NCBI RefSeq assembly: GCF_001704275.1 | Contig: NZ_CP011533.1 | Location: forward strand, 9,610,001 to 9,674,000 | Length of the DNA stretch: 64,000 nucleotides | Direction: 5' to 3' | Origin: Streptomyces noursei ATCC 11455 | Lineage (GTDB): Bacteria > Actinomycetota > Actinomycetes > Streptomycetales > Streptomycetaceae | In this document: positions 44,950-52,923 of the stretch, one piece after another | Numbering within the stretch: the first letter of the stretch is position 1 | Layout of the letters: each line of letters starts with the position of its first letter | Notes under the pieces: model-generated | Database searches by the model: none | The model's input: the letters and a program-made list of their open reading frames with translations, nothing else | What the model was told of the DNA's origin: nothing | Program-made: the position numbers and the translations under genes

Positions 44950-46703
44950 GGGCTTGCCGGGAAACAAGCCGTCGCTTCCGGCTTCGAGGCTCGTTGTTGT
45001 GGTATGGGGAGACCGGAGGGGATCGAAGCCGCACTGACCGCGAAGTTCGAGACGCTGTTCCCGCATCTCGACGAGCGTCAACGGCGGCTGGCTATAGGAG
45101 CAGAAGCACGGTCACTGGGACACGGCGGGATCAAGCTCGTCGCCCGCGCGGCCGGGGTCCGGGAGGGCACCGTTTCGCGCGGCGTGAGAGAACTTGAGTC
45201 CGGCCAGGCACCGTTGGGACGTGTCCGTCGGGAGGGCGGCGGGCGCAAGCGCGCGGTCGATCTCGATCAGGGGCTGCGGCCCGCGCTGCTGGCCCTGGTC
45301 GAGCCGGACATGCGTGGGGATCCGATGTCGCCGCTGCGCTGGACGGTGAAGTCGACCCGGCACCTGGCGGCCGAGCTGACGCGGCAGGGCCATCGGGTCT
45401 CGGCGGACACGGTTGCCGTGCTGCTGCGGGAGGAGGGCTTCAGCCTCCAGGGCAACGCCAAGACCATCGAGGGCGCCCAGCACCCGGACCGGGACGCACA
45501 GTTCCGCTACATCAACGAGCAGGCCAAACAGTTCCAGGCAGCCGGAGATCCGGTGGTCAGCGTGGACACGAAGAAGAAAGAGTTGGTGGGCAACTACAAG
45601 AACGCCGGCCGCCAGTGGTGTCGTGAAGGCGATCCGGTCCGGGTCCGTACCCATGACTTTCCCGACGCCGACCTGGGCAAGGCGATCCCATACGGGATCT
45701 ACGACCTGGCCGCGGATGCTGGCTGGGTCAGCGTCGGCACCGACCACGACACCGCCGCCTTCGCCGTCCAGACGTTGCGCCGCTGGTGGCACGCGGTGGG
45801 CCGCGCCGCGTACCCGCGCTCAGGCCGCCTGCTGATCACTGCGGACGCGGGCGGCTCCAACGGCTATCGCACCCGTGCCTGGAAGGCCGAACTCGCCGCG
45901 CTGGCCCTGGAGACGGGCCTGGAGATCGCCGTGTGTCACTATCCTCCAGGCACATCAAAATGGAACAAAGTGGAACACCGGCTGTTCTCCCACATCACCA
46001 TGAACTGGCGAGGCAAGCCCCTGACCAGCCACGAAGTCATCGTGAACAGCATCGCGGCGACCACCACCCGCACCGGCCTGACCATCCGCTCCGAACTCGA
46101 CACCGCCACCTATGAAACCGGTGTCCGCATCGGCGACCGGCAGATGGCAGCCTTGCCGCTGGACCGTCATGCCTGGCACGGCGACTGGAACTACAGTCTC
46201 CGACCCGAGCCGTATGCCCAGGTCAGTGATGTCCCGGACCCGTTCGATCAGCCCAGTCCCGACCTTGCCTGGCTGTGCCACCCGGCCCTGACCGGACTGC
46301 CGCCCGCCGAGTGGGATGCGCTGATCTCCACACTCACCGCCCTCCATGAGGAGCAGCGGGAAACGCACCTGGACAAGCGGCGTGGCCACCGACCCCGCAT
46401 CAAGGGTGGCCCCCTGACAGGCCGTCGTCCCATCCTCACCCTCGCCGACCGCCTACTGGCCGCCCTCCTCCACTACCGGCACGGGCTCCCGCAGGTCACC
46501 GTCGCCCGCCTCTTCACCGTCACACCCGAAACCATCAACCGGCGCATCCGCGACATCCGCCAGCTCCTCGACACCGCCGGATACACCGTTCATCCCGCCG
46601 ACACCCGTCTCGCCGCCCTCGAAGACCTCCAGGCTTTCGCAGCGGCGGCAGGCATCACCTGCCCATCAGAGATCAAGACGGCGAGTTATTGATCGGCAAG
46701 CCC
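44950..46703 (+). mobile_element. ISAzo13-family element, copy 2
   Basis: Ends GGGCTTGCCG and CGGCAAGCCC; duplication TGA at 44947-44949 and 46704-46706. Same T-N-A pattern as copy 1 (TAA). Confidence 0.9.
45004..46692 (+). CDS. ISAzo13-family transposase
   Basis: Intact, 562 residues. N-terminal helix-turn-helix (IKLVARAAGVREGTVSRGVR), then the DDE core: VVSVDTKKKELVGNYKNAG (Asp), LLITADAGGSNGYRTRAWK (Asp), KWNKVEHRLFSHITMNWRG (Glu). After residue about 430 comes a second helix-turn-helix-like domain (LTLADRLLAALLHYRHGLPQ, FTVTPETINRRIRDIRQLL). The comparable domain in copy 1 is out of frame. ATG 45004 is 55 bp from the left end. Confidence 0.92.
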   Translation: MGRPEGIEAALTAKFETLFPHLDERQRRLAIGAEARSLGHGGIKLVARAAGVREGTVSRGVRELESGQAPLGRVRREGGGRKRAVDLDQGLRPALLALVEPDMRGDPMSPLRWTVKSTRHLAAELTRQGHRVSADTVAVLLREEGFSLQGNAKTIEGAQHPDRDAQFRYINEQAKQFQAAGDPVVSVDTKKKELVGNYKNAGRQWCREGDPVRVRTHDFPDADLGKAIPYGIYDLAADAGWVSVGTDHDTAAFAVQTLRRWWHAVGRAAYPRSGRLLITADAGGSNGYRTRAWKAELAALALETGLEIAVCHYPPGTSKWNKVEHRLFSHITMNWRGKPLTSHEVIVNSIAATTTRTGLTIRSELDTATYETGVRIGDRQMAALPLDRHAWHGDWNYSLRPEPYAQVSDVPDPFDQPSPDLAWLCHPALTGLPPAEWDALISTLTALHEEQRETHLDKRRGHRPRIKGGPLTGRRPILTLADRLLAALLHYRHGLPQVTVARLFTVTPETINRRIRDIRQLLDTAGYTVHPADTRLAALEDLQAFAAAAGITCPSEIKTASY

Positions 46704-46730
46704 TGAGGGCTCTGTGATGTCCTGTCAGGT

Positions 46731-47993
46731 GTGACTCCTGAGGAGATGGAAGAGGTCCGTCCGCGCCTGGAGGCGTTTGCGGCGGAGATGCTCGGCTCGC
46801 TGCCGCGTTGTGATCAGCGGGCCAAGGGCGAGTTGTACCTGCGTGGGCTGATGCTGGACGGCAAACGCAAGTCGATGCAGCCGATGGCCGAGCGTCTGGG
46901 AGTGGACCATCAGCAACTCCAGCAGTTCGTCTCCTCCTCCACCTGGGACTGGACCGTGGTCCGTCAGCGGCTGGCGCAGTGGGCGGCTGCGCATGTCGCA
47001 CCACAGGCGTACGCCATCGACGATGTGGGCTTTCCCAAGGACGGCTACGACTCTCCGGGGGTGGCGCGGATGTACTGCGGCGCGCTGGGCAAGCAAGGCA
47101 ACTGCCAGATTGCCGTCAGCGTCAACCTGGTGTCCGACCACGCCTCCTCGGCCGTCGACTGGCGCCTGTTCGTGCCCGAGAGCTGGGACGACACCACGAC
47201 CGAGGACGACAGGCTGCTGGCCGAGGCCATCCGACGCCGACGCGCCAAGGCAGGGATCCCGGACTGTGAGCGGCACCGGGAGAAGTGGCGCCTGGCCTTG
47301 GAGATGCTGGATGAGGTGCGAGGGGACTGGGAACTTCCCGACTTGCCGGTGGTAGCCGATGCCGGGTATGGGGACGCCACCGGCTTTCGCGAGGGCCTGA
47401 CCGAGCGCGGCCTGACCTACGCGGTGGCGGTCAAGGGCACCACCACCGCCTATCCGGGCCAGGCGGTCCCCGTCCGCCCTCCCTACAGCGGCCGGGGCCG
47501 ACCACCCGTGCCGGCCTACCCGATCCCGCACACCACCTTGCGGCAACTCGCCCTGGATACGGGCAGGTCCGCGGCGCGGACTGTCACCTGGCGCCAGGGC
47601 AGCAAGACCACAAAACGCAACCCCAAAGTCGCGATGCGCTCCCGGTTCCTGGCCCTGCGGGTCCGTCCGGCCAACCGCACCATCCGCCGCGCCACCGACG
47701 GCTCCCTACCCGAATGCTGGCTGCTGGCCGAATGGCCATCCGGCTCTGCCGAACCCACCAACTACTGGCTGTCCACCCTGCCCGCCGACACCCCACTACG
47801 CGAACTGGTCCGCACCGCCAAGATCCGCTGGCGCATCGAGCACGACTACCGCGAACTCAAGGACGGCCTGGGACTGGACCACTTCGAAGGCCGCAACTAC
47901 CCCGGATGGCACCGCCACGTCACCCTCACCGCCCTCGCCCAGGCATTCTGCACCCTGCTCAGGCTCGACCCAAAAGCCCCTGCGCCGGCCTGA
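46731..47993 (+). CDS. IS701-family transposase, main frame (copy 2)
   Basis: 420 residues. First Asp in AYAIDDVGFPKDGYDSPG, second in PVVADAGYGDATG, Glu in IRWRIEHDYRELKDGLGL. Start GTG 46731 or ATG 46746; the latter has GAGGAG directly before it. ISAzo13 separates the gene from its left terminal repeat and so may affect its promoter. The frame ends LDPKAPAPA after the slippery heptamer C_CCA_AAA at 47969-47975, exactly as in copy 1. Confidence 0.92.
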   Translation: MTPEEMEEVRPRLEAFAAEMLGSLPRCDQRAKGELYLRGLMLDGKRKSMQPMAERLGVDHQQLQQFVSSSTWDWTVVRQRLAQWAAAHVAPQAYAIDDVGFPKDGYDSPGVARMYCGALGKQGNCQIAVSVNLVSDHASSAVDWRLFVPESWDDTTTEDDRLLAEAIRRRRAKAGIPDCERHREKWRLALEMLDEVRGDWELPDLPVVADAGYGDATGFREGLTERGLTYAVAVKGTTTAYPGQAVPVRPPYSGRGRPPVPAYPIPHTTLRQLALDTGRSAARTVTWRQGSKTTKRNPKVAMRSRFLALRVRPANRTIRRATDGSLPECWLLAEWPSGSAEPTNYWLSTLPADTPLRELVRTAKIRWRIEHDYRELKDGLGLDHFEGRNYPGWHRHVTLTALAQAFCTLLRLDPKAPAPA

Positions 47994-48103
47994 CCCTCTA
48001 CGCCGCCCTCCGCGCGTTACAGACACTCCTGGCCACCTGGACCGGCGCCTGCCGCATATGCGGCCAACCAGCCCCCACACCCGAACCCCACCACAGAACC
48101 TAA
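47969..48103 (+). CDS. Probable -1 frameshift extension of the IS701 transposase (copy 2)
   Basis: The -1 frame after CCCAAAA reads [40 protein letters not shown] to TAA/TAG at 48101-48103, 44 or so codons. The heptamer is in the correct phase (first C is the third base of the GAC codon). See the equivalent at 19916-20065. Confidence 0.6.
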   Translation, partial: PKSPCAGLTLYAALRALQTLLATWTGACRICGQPAPTPEPHHRT

Positions 48104-48254
48104 CAAAGCCCTAATAGCCCCTCACCCGCTGGTTCCTCCGCGAGGCATACGGCCAGTGATCCGCATCGCCCGTACCCTGGCCGCACCGGCATCAAGCTGC
48201 CGCCCGGTGGGTCGGCAGCATATGGCGGGTGCTGAAGACTGGAGGCCACATCTC

Positions 48255-49271
48255 ATGCAGATCGCTCAGCGTCCCACTCTCACCGAAGAGATCGTAGACG
48301 CATACCGCTCCCGGTTCGTCATCGAGCCGCTGGAGCCAGGCTTCGGCTACACCCTCGGCAACTCCCTGCGCCGCACCCTCCTCTCCTCGATCCCCGGCGC
48401 CGCCGTCACCAGCATCCGGATCGACGGCGTGCTGCACGAGTTCACCACCGTGCCCGGCATGAAACAGGACGTCCCTGACCTCATCCTCAACATCAAGCAG
48501 CTTGTCGTCTCCTGCGAGCACGACGAGCCGGTCGTGATGTACCTGCGCAAGCATGGCCCCGGCCTGGTCACCGCCGCCGACATCGCTCCGCCAACTGGCG
48601 TCGAGGTGCACAACCTCGATCTCGTCCTGGCCACCCTGAACGCCAAGGGCAAGCTGGAGATGGAGCTGACCGTCGAGCGTGGCCGTGGCTACGTCTCCGC
48701 CGTCCAGAACAAGCAGCAGGGCCAGGAGATTGGCCGGATCCCGGTCGACTCAATCTACTCGCCGGTGCTCAAGGCCACGTACAAGGTTGAGGCGACCCGT
48801 GTCGAGCAGCGCACCGACTTCGACAAGCTGATCGTCGACGTCGAGACCAAGCAGGCGATGCGTCCGCGCGACACCATGGCCTCGGCGGGCAGCACGCTGG
48901 TCGAGCTGTTCGACTTGGCCCACGAGCTGAACGTCGACGCCGAAGGCATCGAGGTGGGCCTGTCGCCGACGGACGTCGCGCTGGCGGCCGACCTGGCGGC
49001 CCCGATCGAGGAGTTGGAGCTCACCGTCCGGTCCTACAACTGCCTCAAGCGCGAGGGCATCCACTCCGTGGGTCAGCTGGTGGCGCGCAGTGAGGCGGAC
49101 CTGCTCGACGTCCGCAACTTCGGTGCGAAGTCGATCGACGAGGTCAAGGCGAAGCTGGCCGATATGGGTCTAGCGTTCAAGGACAGCCCGCCCGGATTCG
49201 ATCCGACTGCCGCGGCTGCAGCCTTCGGCGCAGGCGACGACACGGGCTTCGCCGAGATCGAGCAGTACTGA
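48255..49271 (+). CDS. rpoA: RNA polymerase alpha subunit, orphan paralogue
   Basis: A full-length 338-residue alpha subunit. The N-terminal domain (1-232) has [20 protein letters not shown] and [20 protein letters not shown]; the C-terminal domain (251-310) has [20 protein letters not shown], with Arg259 equal to E. coli Arg265 for UP-element DNA contact. Nothing key is missing, so it should assemble into polymerase. ATG 48255 has GGAGG about nine bases upstream. Normally rpoA lies in the ribosomal-protein operon before rplQ; here it stands alone after an IS701 element. Compared from memory with housekeeping Streptomyces RpoA it differs at scattered places (for example [36 protein letters not shown]). 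It is therefore a second, diverged copy, probably horizontally acquired. Confidence 0.93.
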   Translation: MQIAQRPTLTEEIVDAYRSRFVIEPLEPGFGYTLGNSLRRTLLSSIPGAAVTSIRIDGVLHEFTTVPGMKQDVPDLILNIKQLVVSCEHDEPVVMYLRKHGPGLVTAADIAPPTGVEVHNLDLVLATLNAKGKLEMELTVERGRGYVSAVQNKQQGQEIGRIPVDSIYSPVLKATYKVEATRVEQRTDFDKLIVDVETKQAMRPRDTMASAGSTLVELFDLAHELNVDAEGIEVGLSPTDVALAADLAAPIEELELTVRSYNCLKREGIHSVGQLVARSEADLLDVRNFGAKSIDEVKAKLADMGLAFKDSPPGFDPTAAAAAFGAGDDTGFAEIEQY

Positions 49272-49673
49272 ACCGCACCGACGGCATCGTCACACGGCTC
49301 CTTCTCGCAACAGCCGTGATCAGCGTCTACACGCCGCGGGACGACGGCTGCCTGAACGACCGCGACGCCATCCGCCGCCTCGCCACGTGAGCCCGGGGGA
49401 GAACTGGGAATCCTTTCTGCCCATCGCTGAGCAGATCGGCGGTGCCACGTTCCAGCCGCCGGCCGACGCCGCACGCTCAGGGCAAACAGCGGGCTACGTG
49501 CGGTGCGGTCGCACGATGCTGGCATCTCGCCTCGGTGGTCTCCCCCTCCGGGGCGGTCTCGTCTCGTCGGGCCGGGCCGGTGTTCCGGCCGAAGTTCCGC
49601 CTTCGGGCGTGGATGTCCGTACTGGCTGGGGTGATCGCCATACCTCTCGTACGTGTCGAGGTCGGCACTGCCC
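49272..49673. other. No supported gene
   Basis: 400 bp between the alpha-subunit gene and the convergent HTH gene. No frame with domain or ribosome site is convincing, and no rplQ remnant is present. I see no clear terminator hairpin for rpoA. Confidence 0.5.
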
Positions 49674-49877
49674 TCACATTCCGGACTGCGGACGCGAAGT
49701 ACCCCCTCGGCCGCGTAGGGTGACGCCGCCTTCGGTGAGGATGCGGTGGACGAAGCCGTAGGAACGCCCCCGGGATTCGGCGAGGGCGCGGATGGAGGCG
49801 CCGCCCTCGTATTCCTTCTTGAGTTCGGTGGCGAGCTTGTCGCGGGCCGTGCCGGTGATCCGCTTTCCCTTGTTCAT
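49674..49877 (-). CDS. Small actinobacterial helix-turn-helix protein
   Basis: A 67-residue basic protein: MNKGKRITGTARDKLATELK, KEYEGGASIRALAESRGRSY, GFVHRILTEGGVTLRGRGGT. This is a helix-turn-helix of a small actinomycete regulator family that I know as widely conserved in Streptomyces (sequence GASIRALAE-GRSYGFVHR-L). ATG 49877 has GGGG and a GAC spacer upstream (AAGGGGACGAACTC). The frame is also open upstream into the sIHF gene without a stop. It is likely a second copy of a chromosomal regulator. Confidence 0.75.
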   Translation of the reverse strand: MNKGKRITGTARDKLATELKKEYEGGASIRALAESRGRSYGFVHRILTEGGVTLRGRGGTSRPQSGM

Positions 49878-50019
49878 GAGTTCGTCCCCTTCAGCTTCGA
49901 TGTACGGAAGGTGATCATTGCAGGGGGCCGGGGCCTGCTGGCGGATTGGGGCGAGTAGCAACGGCCCAGAGAACGCACAGTTGTACCGTCCACCGGATCG
50001 GTCGGCCCTGGGGCGCGAA

Positions 50020-50303
50020 CCGTTCGTGGATGCATTCCGCTGTTGGATGCCCAGACCGTGCACCCGGCGGCTCTCGGAGATCTCCATCTCGGCGAGGAGC
50101 TTTTGGGCCTTCACTTTGCCGATGTCGGGGAGAGATTCGAGCAGGGCGCGGGCCGGCATCTTGCGGATGGCTTTGGAGTCGCTGGCCAGTACCGTGTACA
50201 GGGACAGCTTGCCGTGCTTGAGGGCGTCTTTGGCCTCGGCTAGCTCCTTGCGGGCGGCGGCGTGTCGAGCGTGGCCCGGCGCAGTTCGAGACTGGGCGCC
50301 CAC
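50020..50303 (-). pseudogene. Actinobacterial integration host factor (sIHF) paralogue, altered C-terminus
   Basis: From GTG 50303 the frame gives AAARKELAEAKDALKHGKLS, IRKMPARALLESLPDIGKVK, ISESRRVHGLGIQQRNA. This is the DNA-binding nucleoid protein sIHF (helix-two-turn-helix GKVKAQKLL, then SRRVHGLG). After QQRNA the protein expected (HERFAPQGR-like) is in another frame, so a base gain or loss has occurred at about 50030. The shifted frame then has no stop and runs in frame into the HTH protein (to 49674), giving a possible 209-residue fusion. sIHF binds DNA to shape the nucleoid and is needed for some recombinases. A working protein with a different tail cannot be excluded. Confidence 0.65.
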
Positions 50304-50377
50304 GAGGATGGTCCTCTTGTCGCGTGAAACGGAACGGGTCCATCATGTTCGGACCATCAGGGCTTTGACCAGCAGGT

Positions 50378-50650
50378 TTACGGATTCGGCGCGGTGGTCT
50401 CGTCGTACGTGCGCAGCATCCGCATCACTGCCGCGGGTGAGGGGTGCTGGCTCTTTTTCTTACCGGTGGCGATGACGAGTCGCGCCGCGATGTCGTGCAG
50501 GCTCATCTCCTGCTCCTGTAGATGGAGGGTCATGGACAGCATGTGGTCGCCGGCGACGCTGGCCCCGCTGATGGTATTGCCGTGCTTGCGGGCGGACTCA
50601 TGACCTTCCAGGGTGCGGTCGCGGATGCACTCGCGTTCCAGGCCAGACAC
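50378..50650 (-). pseudogene. Serine recombinase/resolvase, C-terminal fragment
   Basis: LERECIRDRTLEGHESARKH, MTLHLQEQEMSLHDIAARLV, IATGKKKSQHPSPAAVMRML: the E-helix and C-terminal helix-turn-helix of a small serine resolvase. The catalytic N-terminal half with the Ser is missing; an IS701 fragment is joined to it. Confidence 0.65.
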
Positions 50651-50929
50651 AGCGCGGCCAGCCTGGTGAATGCGGGAGCGGGCAAGGTGCGGATCGTGAC
50701 GACCTTGGTCGGTGCGGCATGTGAGGACGCTCGACGCTTGCCGTCGAACTGGAGCGCGGTCGCCTTGGCTGGCGATCTGCTCACCCCCGGCTCGACGAGA
50801 TGAGGCCCTGGGCGGTGCCGGTGTCCGGCTGCTGCTGGTCGGCATCTCAGTCGTAGGCGGCGCAGGTGGCGAGGTGGGCGGGGGAGCGGCGGGGCCACCT
50901 CCTCCCGCTCGATTCTCAGCGCCTCGTGG

Positions 50930-51245
50930 CGCACAGTCGGTGTTATCGATAATCAGCGCGGTCGGCTTGATGACCGGCAGCATCGTCCGCGCCAAGCGAG
51001 CCCGCACATGAACAGGATCCCACGGGCTGGCCGTGATGAAGTGGGCCAGCGCCTGCCGGATCCCATCCTCACCCAGCCGCGCCGCCATCGGCTCCACCGA
51101 CTTGCGTTGCCCGTCTGTCAGCAGCCCCCGCAGGTAGACCCGACCCCACCGACGTTGATCGCTGCGTCCGAACGAATCGAAGACATCTCCCGCGAAATCC
51201 TCCAACTCGCCACGAACAACGATGATTTCCTCTGGGGCCACGCCC
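50930..51245 (-). pseudogene. IS701-family transposase, N-terminal fragment
   Basis: VRGELEDFAGDVFDSFGRSD, GRVYLRGLLTDGQRKSVEPM, AARLGEDGIRQALAHFITAS, then IIDNTD, where the first catalytic Asp region (IDDTDFPKDG) begins. Everything after is absent. Confidence 0.8.
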
Positions 51246-51587
51246 CTCTCAACGACACACACCACGCAGGGGACACGCTCCATCGAAATTTAACCCGACC
51301 AAGCCCTGTCCTCGGTACGCATTCCGAATGCCGCGGTGCATTCTTGCGTCTCTGGGTCCCCGCCGGAGATCCGTGCAGGAAAGGCGAGTCAGGGCAGTGC
51401 GCACTGGTGAGGGGCGATTCCTTACCCGCGATGCAGGCGACACACCTGGAGAGGCGCGCCTGGCGTATTGCATGGGGCAGCATTGTCGTGGAACATCGCG
51501 CTGCCACAGACCCTGCACACCCACAGACCGAGATCGAGGACCATGACAAAGCTCTGGTGAATAAGAGCGTGGGCGGAATGGTGGTGT
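51246..51587. other. No supported gene
   Basis: About 340 bp without a frame showing domain or ribosome site on either strand. Confidence 0.45.
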
Positions 51588-52064
51588 TCAGGGGCGTTTG
51601 TGGGGGTGTGTGTCCCAGCGGTAGGACACGCCCTCCTCGCGGAGCAGGGCCCGAAGGCCCTCGTGGCTGATGTCGTCGACCACCCCCTCAGCGACCAGGA
51701 AGTCGGCCAGCTTGACCAGGCTCCAGGTCGAAAACGGCAGACCGTGCTCGGCCGGCTTGGACTTGGCGATCTTCTTGATCTCACGCCGCTCGGGCAAGGT
51801 GAACGTCCTTGGCCGACCTCCGGAGTACTTCGGATACAGGGAATCGAATCCGTCCGCATTGAAGTTGTGCATCACGTCCCGGACCCGGTCCGCGCTGGTG
51901 AACGTCACCTCGGCGATCTTCATCACCGGCATGCCCTGGGCGGACAGCAACACCATCTGTGCCCGCCGCCAGGTCACCACCGACCCGCTGCCCCTGCGGA
52001 CAATCCGCAGCAACCGCCTGCCTTCGTCGTCATCGATCTCACGGACGCGTACTCGTTCTGCCAC
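51588..52064 (-). pseudogene. IS630-family transposase, DNA-binding half
   Basis: From GTG 52064: RVREIDDDEGRRLLRIVRRG, AQMVLLSAQGMPVMKIAEVT, LYPKYSGGRPRTFTLPERRE, FLVAEGVVDDISHEGLRALL, then a stop after HPHKRP. The paired helix-turn-helix half is complete, but the catalytic half is missing. Confidence 0.75.
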
Positions 52065-52344
52065 CCGGACATCCTGGCGGCACCGAACCCCACGGGCCAA
52101 CGTCCACCGACATGTCACATCACAACGTGGCAAAGGTTCATTGATGCGGCACTAGGTTGTCCTGCGGCCCGAATAAAGTAGTAGCCCACCTCCCAGAGAT
52201 AGCAGGACCCTTGTCAGGTCGTCCTTGATCTCGTACGCGTCCGGACGTGAGTCCGGGGGCCAGCACACTCCTTCTTGTTCGTGTATGGCACAAACCTTGC
52301 CGTGCAGGGTCCGTTGCATGATCGTCTTCTGTCCGGGTTCATCC

Positions 52345-52923
52345 GGTGAGGCCGAGGGCAGTCAGGGGTCGGTGGCAGTCGCTGGCGGTGTGGCGGAGGG
52401 CGGCGGCGATGTTGGTGTGGCCGTCCTGGCGGTGGACGCCAATAGCGAGGTTGCGCAGGGTGGCCATGACGCGGGGAAGGCGCCGGGTGCGGATCTTGGA
52501 GTCGTCCTCGCGGAAGGTGCGGTCGCGGACGTGGTGCAGAAGATTTTCGATCTTCCAGTGGCCGCGGATCCCTGCGGCGAGCTGGGCGCCGCTGGCCGTG
52601 CCGGGCGGCAGGCTGGTGATCAGGTAGACGCGTTCGATGTTGAGCTTGCCGGTGGTGAAGTCCTTCCTCCAGCGCACGACTTGGAGGGCCTGCTTCGCAT
52701 CGGGGTAGTCGAGGTGGGCGAAGGTGGCAGTCTTCAGTCGTCGGATCTCGTGGCGGTGGTGGGCGCGGGTGCGCTCGTAGTGGTCGAGGGTGATCTCCTG
52801 CCAGGGGCGGGACGGACACCGCGCCGGTCAGCGGGTCGAGCGGGAACCCCAGCACTCGGCAGACCCACAGGGGAGCGTCGTTGATCCACTCTGTGACGGC
52901 GGTTGACGGCGGCCAGTAGATAC
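52345..52923 (-). pseudogene. ISAs1-family transposase, internally deleted
   Basis: Minus strand: the N-terminal part INDAPLWVCRVLGFPLDPLT breaks off and, in another frame, the last third begins ([60 protein letters not shown], ending LTALGLTG at 52345). The catalytic VDGK and ADA regions are deleted. It is interrupted at 52923 by the ISL3 element and is close to the copy at 14236-16713. Confidence 0.8.

Larger units (their letters stand above)
44909..48117 (+). mobile_element. IS701-family element, copy 2, carrying ISAzo13
   Basis: Ends CTATTAGGGCTTTGTTAGG and CCTAACAAAGCCCTAATAG. The ISAzo13 element 44950-46703 sits between the left end and the transposase gene. A target duplication could not be separated from the repeats. 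Confidence 0.85.

Noticed and set aside
47714..48103. Plus-strand frame of 129 codons as a separate gene
   Set aside because: Its first two thirds are a shadow of the IS701 transposase; only the part after the slippery site (47969) is likely translated, as an extension.
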